This document shows, piece after piece, positions 48,501 through 54,761 of a DNA stretch of 64,000 nucleotides. The position numbers and the translations under genes are program-made. Source of the DNA: Bolinopsis microptera (lineage: Eukaryota; Ctenophora; Tentaculata; Lobata; Bolinopsidae); contig NC_087074.1 in assembly GCF_026151205.1 (NCBI RefSeq), forward strand, positions 18,264,712 to 18,328,711, in the 5' to 3' direction. The first letter of the stretch is position 1. Every line of letters starts with the position of its first letter. The notes beneath the pieces are model-generated. The model was not told the DNA's origin and did not search any database. It saw only the letters and a program-made list of their open reading frames with translations.

Positions 48501-49989
48501 TTCAGAGCTTCAGATATTATTATGTAATATGTCACGGCACTACTACTAAAGCACCACTGTGTAGGCTTCCTGGCGCCGTGCCAATCACTTGTCTCACTTA
48601 TTATCAGACATATCAGTTAGTATGGATTATTCTTGTATAACTGCAGAATCGCAAATATCTGAAATCCAAAAATAAAAACAGACCTTTGCCGCGACAAAAT
48701 CATGCGGCTATTAGTACTAAGTAATATTACATAAGACAATAAATAAGCCAATTACCTCGCGGCACTTTCTGATAGCAGCATCCTGCAGAGTCTCACCCTC
48801 ATGTACCCGTCCTGCTGGTAACCACCAACCAGTAGCGTCAGCGCTGGTGTAGAGGTCAAATCATGGAAATGTCAAAATAAACACAAGTAGAATTGTATTT
48901 TATTGTAATATCTTGTGAATTATATCTGTGATAAGTAGGAGTTGTTTATAATATGTTTTCAGATACTTCCGCCAATAGGTGCCGTTATAAGGTCGAAACT
49001 CTGTAATTCATACACTTTTCCGGGCCCTGCTGACCGAACTATGATTGAAGTGAAACTGAAGTAGTTGACATAACAATTAGTTTGTTTGTCAGTACTTGAG
49101 GTGTTGATATTATCAGACTTTGCCAAAGCAGCTCCCCTACTAAAAGTGTTTAAACTAAAGAAAACCTACTAATATTTTAAAATAATAATTCCACATTGTT
49201 GGCTTAAAGAGTCTTAAAACTGTAAATTTAGTAGGGTCACGTACTTTGCTACTGGTAATTTGCCAGACTGTTTTGACACGTGACAACACTGATTGGTCAA
49301 CACTGCAAGCTGATTGGTTAATTGATATGTCAGAAAAAAAATAAGGTTCACTTTCCCACCAGTATACAGATCTATATACTACACACTGATAACACACAGA
49401 GTGGATCGTGACATGAGGGAATACGTAACCATACCAGGACACACTGTAAGTTGTGTTAATTAAGTCACACATAACATATTTTATATTATATTTGAAACTT
49501 GATATAGTGGTCTCAGCAACCAACTAACACCTAGCCTAGTAGGTAAAGTGTGGTAGGTACTTGTCGTTCTGAGTGTGCGTGAAATGTGTAGTTACAGGGT
49601 CTCAGATAAAGTATAGCTTGTGACTAATTAATTGCCTAATTGACGCAATTAACACCCGATTATAAACTGCACGCAGGATGGAATACCATTCTGCACATTG
49701 TAACTAAAACTAAATTGCTGTTATTAGCAGGAATATAATAAATACTATGTCCCTCATAACTTGAGTACAATTTTACAGGAGTTTAGCACAAAGCACTTAG
49801 TTTATGATAATACACATCACACGCTGCTAACCGCTGGACTAGGAGGAAGGTATCGTCTCTTTGTTGCACTAGAATCAGAACAATGTTGACAGTCTGAAAA
49901 GTACATTGAACTGTTGATTGCTTGCCTCCTTCCGAGCCTGCTGGTGTGTTCTTCGTCCGATTGGCATTTTCCGGCATTGCTAAAAGCAT
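21356..49989 (-). CDS. Nudix / EF-hand / PPP-type Ser/Thr phosphatase fusion protein, 20 exons
   Basis: Exons in transcript order: 49989-49823, 48843-48756, 40549-40454, 39952-39820, 33879-33709, 32852-32726, 32559-32452, 31333-31268, 31155-31072, 30162-30015, 29848-29755, 29629-29548, 29287-29149, 24998-24843, 24715-24608, 23904-23757, 23505-23357, 23181-23039, 22927-22750, 21481-21356. All introns are GT-AG and the phase is preserved at all 19 joins, giving about 836 residues with no internal stop. Order: Nudix (about 35-165), linker, EF-hands (about 265-325), linker, PPP phosphatase (about 550-835). An in-frame TAA just before the first ATG supports the start. Two nested opposite-strand genes and a Penelope element lie in its introns. 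I know animal PPP enzymes with C-terminal EF-hands (PPEF/RdgC) but not this arrangement. The join between Nudix and EF-hand parts rests on phase and orientation only. Confidence 0.8.
21510..22596. mobile_element. Non-autonomous DNA transposon with CACAGTG ends and 5-bp target duplication
   Basis: The 1,087-bp element begins CACAGTGGGCC and ends with the exact reverse complement GGCCCACTGTG. It is flanked on both sides by TACAT (21,505-21,509 and 22,597-22,601). The TIRs continue with a shared CATGCTATACTAGA, but the left end carries 12 bp between the two blocks and the right end only 2. No transposase frame is seen. CACWRTG termini plus a 5-bp duplication are features of the Transib/RAG-type superfamily, although the duplication here is not GC-rich as is usual for that group, and other superfamilies also start CACAGTGG. 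It lies in the last intron of the phosphatase gene. Confidence 0.7.
24061..24597. mobile_element. Foldback element with about 130-bp inverted arms
   Basis: The left arm (about 24,065-24,197: GGGGGTCTTCATCAAAATTC, then a block around GATAGAGGGGAGTGATATCT and TCCTAGCCGAAATTATCGCT) returns as a reverse complement at about 24,453-24,596. The arms are separated by about 250 bp. It is in the phosphatase intron and its right arm ends 11 bp from the exon 15 splice donor. Transcripts could form a long hairpin there. Confidence 0.75.
26094..26140. repeat. Perfect 20-bp-stem hairpin
   Basis: CATAGATTGTCGCATAATAT (26,094-26,113) is followed by a 7-base loop and its exact reverse complement (26,121-26,140). 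No TIR-like longer structure or known small RNA family is apparent. It may be a tiny palindromic element or a hairpin-forming transcript. Confidence 0.75.
27484..27512. repeat. GA microsatellite
   Basis: About 14 uninterrupted GA units in the putative promoter or 5'UTR of the GPCR gene, which starts at 27,567. GA tracts can bind GAGA-type factors, but there is no further support here. Confidence 0.85.
27567..28810 (+). CDS. Seven-transmembrane receptor, rhodopsin-class-like, two exons
   Basis: Exons 27567-28088 and 28298-28810 (GT-AG, phase 0) give 344 residues. The N-terminus has N-glycosylation sites (NGT, NTT). Helices are visible: TM1 [19 protein letters not shown]2 [20 protein letters not shown]3 [20 protein letters not shown]4 [19 protein letters not shown]5 [22 protein letters not shown]6 [20 protein letters not shown]7 [11 protein letters not shown]. 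The TM3 cysteine and a Cys in loop 2 (FHGTCSILN) could form the conserved disulfide. The DRY motif is replaced by LHRL, the TM2 Asp by Asn, and NPxxY reads NPLLVF. These departures place it among divergent class A receptors. Ligand unknown. The gene sits wholly inside an intron of the minus-strand phosphatase gene. Confidence 0.8.
28811..29148. other. GPCR 3' flank inside the phosphatase intron
   Basis: About 340 bp between the receptor stop codon and the next exon of the opposite-strand phosphatase gene. It must contain the receptor 3'UTR. No distinct element is recognised. Confidence 0.5.
29149..33879 (-). CDS. EF-hand and linker exons of the fusion gene (exons 5-13)
   Basis: Exon 5 starts with the end of the Nudix domain ([14 protein letters not shown]) and runs on into a Cys-containing linker. 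Exons 6-8 form a calcium-binding module: [10 protein letters not shown] and [19 protein letters not shown], then EF loop [12 protein letters not shown] (canonical 12-residue spacing) and [15 protein letters not shown], then a second, perfect loop [12 protein letters not shown]. Exons 9-13 form a linker ([41 protein letters not shown]) without a family I recognise. The EF-hands lie N-terminal to the phosphatase, opposite to PPEF. An exon of 82 bp (29629-29548) borders a 20-bp tandem array whose unit contains the splice donor sequence. Confidence 0.8.
29381..29547. repeat. 20-bp tandem array abutting and containing a splice donor
   Basis: Eight copies of the 20-bp unit CAGTTACAGTTAGAGTATCA (29,381-29,540), with minor variants, plus a partial CAGTTAC at 29,541-29,547. 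Read on the minus strand, the partial unit is GTAACTG, the first bases of the intron after the 29,629-29,548 exon of the phosphatase gene. Nearly every full unit repeats GTAACTG, so the array is a chain of donor-like sequences downstream of the real donor. Confidence 0.85.
32144..32430. repeat. GGGAGGGA microsatellite (G-quadruplex-prone)
   Basis: About 280 bp of GGGAGGGGA/GGGAGGGA units, most regular from 32,240 to 32,410, within the intron just downstream of the 32,559-32,452 exon of the minus-strand phosphatase gene. Open frames of Gly-Arg or Gly-Glu repeats across it are artefacts of the repeat. Runs of four or more G-triplets make quadruplex formation on the plus strand likely. Confidence 0.9.
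33880..35742. other. Phosphatase-gene intron, no exon recognised
   Basis: Intron between Nudix exon 4 and exon 5, on the exon 5 side. It contains a 24-base G run (34,843-34,866). A minus-strand frame near 35,555-35,660 can be spliced in phase onto exon 4 but shows no Nudix similarity, whereas exon 5 does. No nested gene is recognised here. Confidence 0.5.
35743..39259 (+). mobile_element. Complete Penelope-like retroelement with direct terminal repeats
   Basis: Two 178-bp direct repeats (35,753-35,930 and 39,072-39,249), starting TAGGTATCGTTTTTAGTTGT and ending GGGAATTTAAAC, appear identical by eye. They flank one long intact open frame. The whole is bracketed by a 10-bp target duplication GCTAAATTAA (35,743-35,752 and 39,250-39,259). 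Direct terminal repeats of this kind are typical of Penelope-like elements. Identical repeats and an intact frame point to a very recent insertion, in an intron of the minus-strand Nudix/phosphatase gene and opposite to it. Confidence 0.93.
35931..39071 (+). CDS. Penelope-like reverse transcriptase with GIY-YIG endonuclease (1,022 aa, coding 35,953-39,021)
   Basis: ATG at 35,953, stop ends 39,021; the flanking bases to the terminal repeats are UTR. RT motifs are clear: [17 protein letters not shown] (about residue 335), motif [13 protein letters not shown] (about 515), motif [18 protein letters not shown] (about 576) and motif [12 protein letters not shown] (about 616). The C-terminal part has a Cys/His cluster CGGRHCGTC (about 868) and a GIY-YIG nuclease [18 protein letters not shown] (about 905-925) with RARVNEH. 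The N-terminal 300 residues are basic and coiled-coil-like. In this family the RT copies the RNA at a nick made by the GIY-YIG domain. No frameshift or stop is present, so the protein may be functional. Confidence 0.95.
39260..39600. other. Phosphatase-gene intron between Penelope and a LINE fragment
   Basis: AT-rich intron sequence with no recognised exon or element. Confidence 0.5.
39601..39721 (-). pseudogene. C-terminal LINE reverse transcriptase remnant
   Basis: The minus strand reads [20 protein letters not shown] followed by [17 protein letters not shown]. This resembles the last residues of CR1/jockey-type LINE polymerases (compare KRSFFFRTHSVWNDLP in the LINE at 54.8 kb). Only about 40 codons remain, about 100 bp from exon 4 of the phosphatase gene. 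A short fossil fragment. Confidence 0.5.
39820..49989 (-). CDS. Nudix-domain exons of the fusion gene (exons 1-4)
   Basis: Exon 1 gives the first strand of the fold ([20 protein letters not shown]). Exon 2 gives [20 protein letters not shown] followed by RKCRE, and exon 3 continues [18 protein letters not shown] then ARFRTIFYA. The split Nudix box joins to exactly the 23-residue GX5EX7REUXEEXGU frame but reads RKCREDGGI: the first Glu of REUXEE is Lys and the last is Asp. Exon 4 holds [20 protein letters not shown] and AEYISQ, continuing to [10 protein letters not shown] in exon 5, a typical C-terminal Nudix layout. Substrate unknown. Loss of a metal-ligand Glu suggests weak or no hydrolysis, with binding possibly retained. 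The 8.2 kb intron between exons 2 and 3 houses a kringle gene on the plus strand. Confidence 0.82.
40550..41508. other. Intron of the Nudix/phosphatase gene, upstream of the kringle gene
   Basis: About 960 bp between Nudix exon 3 on the minus strand and the first kringle exon on the plus strand. It probably includes the kringle gene promoter. The open frames here have no recognisable motif. Confidence 0.5.
41509..46798 (+). CDS. Secreted protein with PAN/apple-like Cys domain and a kringle
   Basis: Exons by eye: 41509-41563, 45225-45371, 45561-45686, 45965-46085, 46329-46379, 46645-46724 or to a stop at 46796. Phases match at every join (1, 1, 1, 2, 2). Exon 1 is a signal peptide, [18 protein letters not shown]. 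Exons 2-3 give a Cys-rich domain ([52 protein letters not shown]) resembling PAN/apple-like folds. Exons 4-6 give one complete kringle: [64 protein letters not shown] then ETLC. Function unknown; kringles bind proteins or ligands outside the cell. The 3' end is uncertain: if the donor after 46724 is not used, the product ends 24 codons later. A LINE lies in intron 1, and the whole gene lies in an intron of the minus-strand Nudix gene. Confidence 0.82.
41611..41804. repeat. Left copy of the long target-site duplication around a LINE
   Basis: 194 bp that match 45,050-45,229 with about four substitutions and one 14-bp indel (GATTACTGAGTGCA region near 41,706-41,720). It ends CAAATCTCGTAGGTATA, which includes the intron 1 acceptor of the kringle gene and its first exon 2 bases. 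Confidence 0.85.
41805..45049 (-). mobile_element. APE-type LINE inserted at kringle exon 2
   Basis: About 3.2 kb on the minus strand between two long direct repeats. Its 3' end is AT-rich (TTTGAATAAAGTTATATAAT), and its coding region holds an endonuclease and a reverse transcriptase. The 5' junction (45,018-45,049) carries scrambled pieces of the target (CGTAGGTATA, AGATGGCAGAATC), as expected if the cDNA end jumped templates during integration. No ORF1 is seen. Confidence 0.85.
41896..44987 (-). pseudogene. LINE endonuclease-reverse transcriptase, one frameshift
   Basis: The N-terminal part (44,987 to about 44,215; a good start is [15 protein letters not shown]) is an AP-endonuclease-like domain with [27 protein letters not shown] and [10 protein letters not shown]. 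The frame then shifts near 44,215 (in RKSKPYFN) and resumes in another frame as [20 protein letters not shown] and [12 protein letters not shown]. The RT has [45 protein letters not shown] and the active-site EYADDVDF (around 42,680), and ends WRELSMT. The C-terminal tail is shared with the fragment at 2.2-3.0 kb. Otherwise open over about 1,000 codons, so only one indel has inactivated it. Confidence 0.88.
45050..45229. repeat. Right copy of the long target-site duplication
   Basis: 180 bp matching 41,611-41,804. It runs directly into kringle exon 2, supplying its polypyrimidine region and acceptor (CAAATCTCGTAG before 45,225). See the left copy for the differences. Confidence 0.85.
46802..46885 (+). 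repeat. tRNA-like sequence, probable SINE head
   Basis: TGGCCGAGTGGCTCAGTTGA resembles a Pol III A box and GGTTCGATTCCCA a B box, about 50 bp apart, with CTTGTTAATCGCGAGG in the anticodon-arm position (GTT-like). The acceptor and T stems do not pair well, so a functional tRNA is unlikely. A tRNA-derived SINE or tRNA pseudogene is the better call. Confidence 0.5.
46886..48755. other. Intron of the Nudix/phosphatase gene with a shared repeat
   Basis: Non-coding sequence between the kringle gene and Nudix exon 2. It includes a repeat (47,355-47,850) also present at 52,727-53,205. No other exon is recognised. Confidence 0.5.
47355..47850 (+). repeat. Interspersed repeat, copy A
   Basis: About 490 bp that align closely, in the same orientation, with 52,727-53,205 (for example TTGGGCATACGCACCAAATT and CTAACTGTGGATTCTGTGTT in both). 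The other copy is part of a TIR element, so this one is probably a truncated relative of that element's internal part. It is non-coding. Confidence 0.85.
48844..49822. other. Intron 1 of the Nudix/phosphatase gene
   Basis: Intron between exons 1 and 2, about 980 bp. The 122-codon minus frame at 49,155-49,523 shows no domain. Three CCAAT-type ATTGG motifs occur near 49,290-49,320. Confidence 0.5.
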
Positions 49990-51753
49990 GATTTATTATG
50001 AGGGTGTTTGGTGGATTATATAGCTTATCAATCATCATCATGCTTATTGAACAAGTAGCTATACTAGAGACAAAAATACAGTATGAAAAATATCGGCAGT
50101 ATTCTAAAAATAAATGTTGATAATGTTGATAGCACATTATTACCATTGAACAGCGAAAATATTTGTTTCATCGTTTGTGCAATGTTCTACAGAAAATGTT
50201 TCGAATTGTAACTTTATATGGACATGTTCATTTGAATAATATTGGTAAATAATATTAGTAACCCTATTGAAAGACACGGTGTAGTTGGTTAACTTTGTCA
50301 CACCAAGAAATTGTATTAACCCTTGTTGGTTAGGATAATCGTCTCATCCTCAAGGCAAACTTTATCGTATAACAAACAATATCTTAATCAGGTTCAATAG
50401 CATATGCATATCGCCTAAATAAGGCTGGCACAAAAATGTAACATTGTCACACTATAAACATGTGACGGAATAAATATGGAACACTTGCTGCCGTTTTTGA
50501 GTGTCCAGTTGACAGGATGGGTATGACAATTACCTACATACTCAACGACTTTTTCGTTGAATAGTTCCCCAGGTTAATTCCGTCACATATTTAAGAAAAT
50601 TTCGGAAAATTTTTGAGGAATGTTTAGGGCACCCTGACATTTGACAAGGAATGCTGAGTAGTGTAACATTATTTGATGACCTGGGTATGTTGGGAATTGT
50701 TAACATATCACATAGTTTCGAGCAAATAAAAACACAGTTTTACTCTTGATGATATCTCAACATGTGTGAAATTGAGCAAACATTGATATATACCAATTAC
50801 TGGCTCAATCATTTTAATATAATTATATTACGTTCAATGGAACACTATAACAATTACACACCAATACAATCTATTACGTCATAATAGGGCAAGCAATGTT
50901 AATTACGTCACATAAGTGATTGTAGAATTAAGATACATTTTCGTTCACATTGACAGTTCTTATTATAGTTTGAATTGATTAAGATAGGGATCATAGCCGA
51001 ATATAGCCACACTACTTGATATTGTTGGTGCAGGGAAAGTTCATTTTGTCACATTTTTAGTGATTTCGAAAAACTGTCATTTGCATTTTTGTGACAATGT
51101 AAACATCAACTGCCTTTAACTTGAATCAACTGCATCGTCTTTAAAACGTTGTCCTTTAACCAATGTTCTATTAGATTAACTTAACTTTGGCATCTCTCGA
51201 TCTCCTGGCGGTTTTCCAGGAGGGACTATATTCAAATCAAATCAATGCCCTGAAAATGTGCCTGGACAATGGTCATATTGGTATACAAATGACTAGATTC
51301 AAATCTACATTAAACCATGTCAAAGAGAGACAGGCTAGGTGAGATGGACAATAGATTTGGAAACTAGATCTGTAGTCCATCTAATTTGAATGACAAAAGT
51401 TCAATACTGGCAATTACTATTTTCGATCATATTTACCACTCTTGTCATATCCACACCACTTTGAGGTATCAAAACTTGCAACGACAACTTAAATTGTTAG
51501 ACTGTGTCCAATCCTTTAAGTCAGTGTGGTTTCTTCTTGATAAGTTGATATAAACATGCATTCAGACATCACAGACCATTGATGTGAAATATGTGGGTAC
51601 ATGTTTTAGGTCTCTTAGGTCATACAATATGAACTGTAGAAGGATTTAATTTAAAGATTTGTACAGTTCAATACCTTTTCTTCTAATTACATTACAGGTC
51701 AATGTTTTTTCAAAACCTAAATTTGGTTAATTTTCATCCTTGACCCTCTTCTT
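49990..51753. other. Upstream region of the Nudix/phosphatase gene
   Basis: Should contain the promoter and 5'UTR of the minus-strand fusion gene. TAA lies directly upstream of, and in frame with, the proposed start codon. I see no clear TATA box or other gene. Confidence 0.45.
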
Positions 51754-52297
51754 CCACAATAAGGGGCCATAATTTTTAAATTATGTAACAGTATAGAATT
51801 ATTATTATTATTATTCTTCTGATGAAATGTGTGATCTAAACTTCTAAATCTAGGAATTTAGGAGTGTATAATGTAGATTGTAGATGGAGGCAGAGTACGT
51901 GAGTGCACGATTAATAGACATATAAATCCCATGAGATGTAGATATTAAACTGTCTCAAAAGTGCAAAATACATTACAACCCTATTAAATGCTTGAACAAA
52001 CTTTTGCATTGGTCATTGAAAAATATAACCTAAACTAAACCTTATCATCCAAAATTGTCTCCTGTTGGAGAAGATTTAATTTATGATTTAACACATTAAT
52101 AAGACAGATTCTACATGAGCAAGGATTAAATCCTAGAATGATTTCATAGAGTTACATATACCAATGCCCAGGTAATGTTCACTGGTTTCATCACAGCTAA
52201 TGATTTTGGTGAATGCTTCTGAATCAAATACACTGAGCAGATATTGGATGATCATCATAGAGATTAACATGTTTTCAATAATAATAATAATTCTATA

Positions 52298-53948
52298 CGG
52301 GTATATGGCCCCCAGAATATAGGTGGCCCCCAAAATATAGGTCATGTTAGTGGATACAGTTCTAACCAAGATAAGCGATACTAATGGGATCTGTTACTGC
52401 TATGTTGGAGTAAAACATGTAACTAATGTTTCTGGATAAAAATTTTGGACCTACATGAGGTATTTTGGTATATTTGGTCATGACAGCGAAAGATTTAAAC
52501 GATGTTGTCATTTTCTAGAGGGGTAAATATGGCGAAAAATTGTCATGACAAAAATCTGTCCAACACATGCCATTAAGACTACTGGTATGAGTATAAGTAT
52601 TATTTTAAGCTATCTTTTCATCGAGACATCTGCAAACTGACAATTTGGAAAAAAGGTATGGCCACCACAATTTTACGGGCCCCCAGAATATAGGTCTATA
52701 CGACCCCCAGAATATAGGTTGGTCAAAAACCCTGAACATGCCCAAAACCATGCTTTGGGATGCTCTACTTGTAGCTACTAGTCTCATGAACCCACATATC
52801 AAGTTTTATCAAAATTGGATAAAAATTGGCCGAGTTATGGGATAAAAACAAAAACCATATGCCCATATTTGGGCATACGCACCAAATTTGATCGATTTTG
52901 GTCCATAAATTGGTCAAATATCAATATTTTTGAATGAAACCAACTTTATATGGAAGGTAAGCATATATTACACATTCTCTATGATTATCAGCTCAATATC
53001 TACCTAACTGTGGATTCTGTGTTCAAATAATCGCAAAAAATGAACAAAATCGCCCATATCTCAAACTGACTTCGCTCAAAACAATAGAACTCAATAGGGT
53101 TTCAATATTTTCACATGAAATTTTCAGAATCAACGTAGAATTGTCTCATGACCTTAAGTTTTGGGACAGAATTTTGAGTTAGGCCTTTAAAAAAATTTGG
53201 CGGCCAAAAATGTCTGATTTACAGTCATTGAGGTGCACATTGTATTGATACAGATAAAAACAGCCCCCCTCAATCATATCTAGGGACACTCCTTCAATCT
53301 TATTTAAGTATTTAGTTAAGATCCCTACTAAATGAGTGCATGAAAGCTTTTTAACTAGTAAAATTAAAGATTTTACTCATTACGGGTATATGGCCCCCAG
53401 AATATAGGTTTAAAAAAAAAATAGCGACCAAGATTCTGCATTTTCTCTGTCACCCTGAGCATTAAGGAATGTGGGGTAGTGATGAGAAACAGTTAAAGAA
53501 CATATGCTGAAGAGATGGCATCATCAAAATGTATGAAGGTGGAGTATTTGAGGACGATTTTTGCATACCTATATTCTGGGGGCCGTAGTTTTTGATTTTT
53601 TGCTATTAAGTATACTCTAAACCATTTCAATTTAGTATCTGGAGCCATTGGCATCATCAATACAGTCTCAGCAACATATTCTGACTGCATATAACTGTCT
53701 GTGACAATTTTAGAACAACTTAGGAACAGATGTTTGGACCTATATTCTGGGGGCCCTGTTAAAAAATGGTATTTTTACAGGTGAAAAAAAAGTACACTTA
53801 AAAACCTAATAATTATTTTCAACTACCCAAGAAACATTTAAAGGGTTATTATGTACATATTTACAGCCCTAAACATGCTTAGAAGTAGTTTTAACACCTG
53901 TTTCTAAGTGCTCAAAAAACGACCTATATTCTGGGGGCCATATACCCG
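52298..53948. mobile_element. TA-flanked transposon with repeated subterminal motifs
   Basis: It begins CGGGTATATGGCCCCCAGAA, with a perfect 27-bp TIR ending ...TATAGGT repeated in reverse at the right end. TA lies on both sides (52,296-52,297 and 53,949-53,950). The motif GGCCCCCAGAATATAGGT recurs inside at about 52,326 (variant), 52,678, 52,695 and 53,391 in one orientation and near 53,568 and 53,741 in the other. No transposase frame is present, so it is non-autonomous and Tc1/mariner-like. It includes a copy of the interspersed repeat. Confidence 0.75.
52727..53205 (+). repeat. Interspersed repeat, copy B
   Basis: Matches 47,355-47,850 over about 480 bp in the same orientation. It forms part of the interior of the TA-flanked transposon. 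Confidence 0.85.
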
Positions 53949-54761
53949 TACAGTTACATAATTGAAACAATTATGGCCCCTTATTGTGGGCAGAGTATGT
54001 GTCTTTGTTGAAGTGTCCTGGTATAAACTTATCTGAGTGACTGCATTAAAATAATTTAAGGAGAGTTCTCTTAAAACTTTAAAACAATGGGGATAAATAC
54101 TAAGACCTAAAAAATCAAAACAAAATGCAGCCACCTAATGTTTTCAGTGTCTGACAATATGAAGTTTTCACTCTCTTTTGCAGGTACCACCCGAAGACTC
54201 CCTTGATTTGATTTGATTTGAAACTTTTACAAATAGTACATTATACAATACAGCAAACAGAATTAAAAATATACGACATTATTATCATGAGGCAATTGTA
54301 GGGTAAAAGTTGTAGTCCATATTGTATAAATACTAAAAGCATGGTTAAGTGGTACAAGTTCTGGGGGTATACGTATTACAAGTAATAGTTCTACTCCCAG
54401 ACTCACTAACACCACCTCCATCTAAACACACAAAATGTATCTAAAACACGCAAATTTAGAATTATCAAAATAAATACATAATGTAATGTATCCATGACCT
54501 GACCCATAATGCGCCAAAAATTGCGCGCGTATCATCACACAGCGCTTAGAAGCAAGATTACAGTCGGATATAAAGTTCGCGTAATCCAGTTAAGTATATT
54601 AACTGAGGACTGCACCAGGGTCAAATCATGGTGACAGAACGTAAATGTTATTTAATATTATTTAATAGATTTATTTTTATATTATAGTTGTTATATTCAG
54701 TATCGTGACCGATCTATCAGTGGCGGGGGCCCACATATAAATATCATTTGCACTCATTAAC

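Larger units (their letters stand above)
51754..53989. mobile_element. Outer inverted-repeat element enclosing another transposon
   Basis: CCACAATAAGGGGCCATAAT at 51,754 is matched by the reverse complement ATTATGGCCCCTTATTGTGG ending at 53,989. The following ATTATGTAAC/GTTACATAAT also pairs, giving TIRs of about 38 bp. The 1.65 kb TA-flanked element at 52,298-53,948 lies inside, directly against the right TIR. No transposase is recognised. Confidence 0.65.

Noticed and set aside
49155-49523. 122-codon minus-strand frame near the fusion gene's first intron
   Set aside because: Inspected as a possible Nudix exon but has no fold motifs; the real upstream exon is 49,823-49,989.
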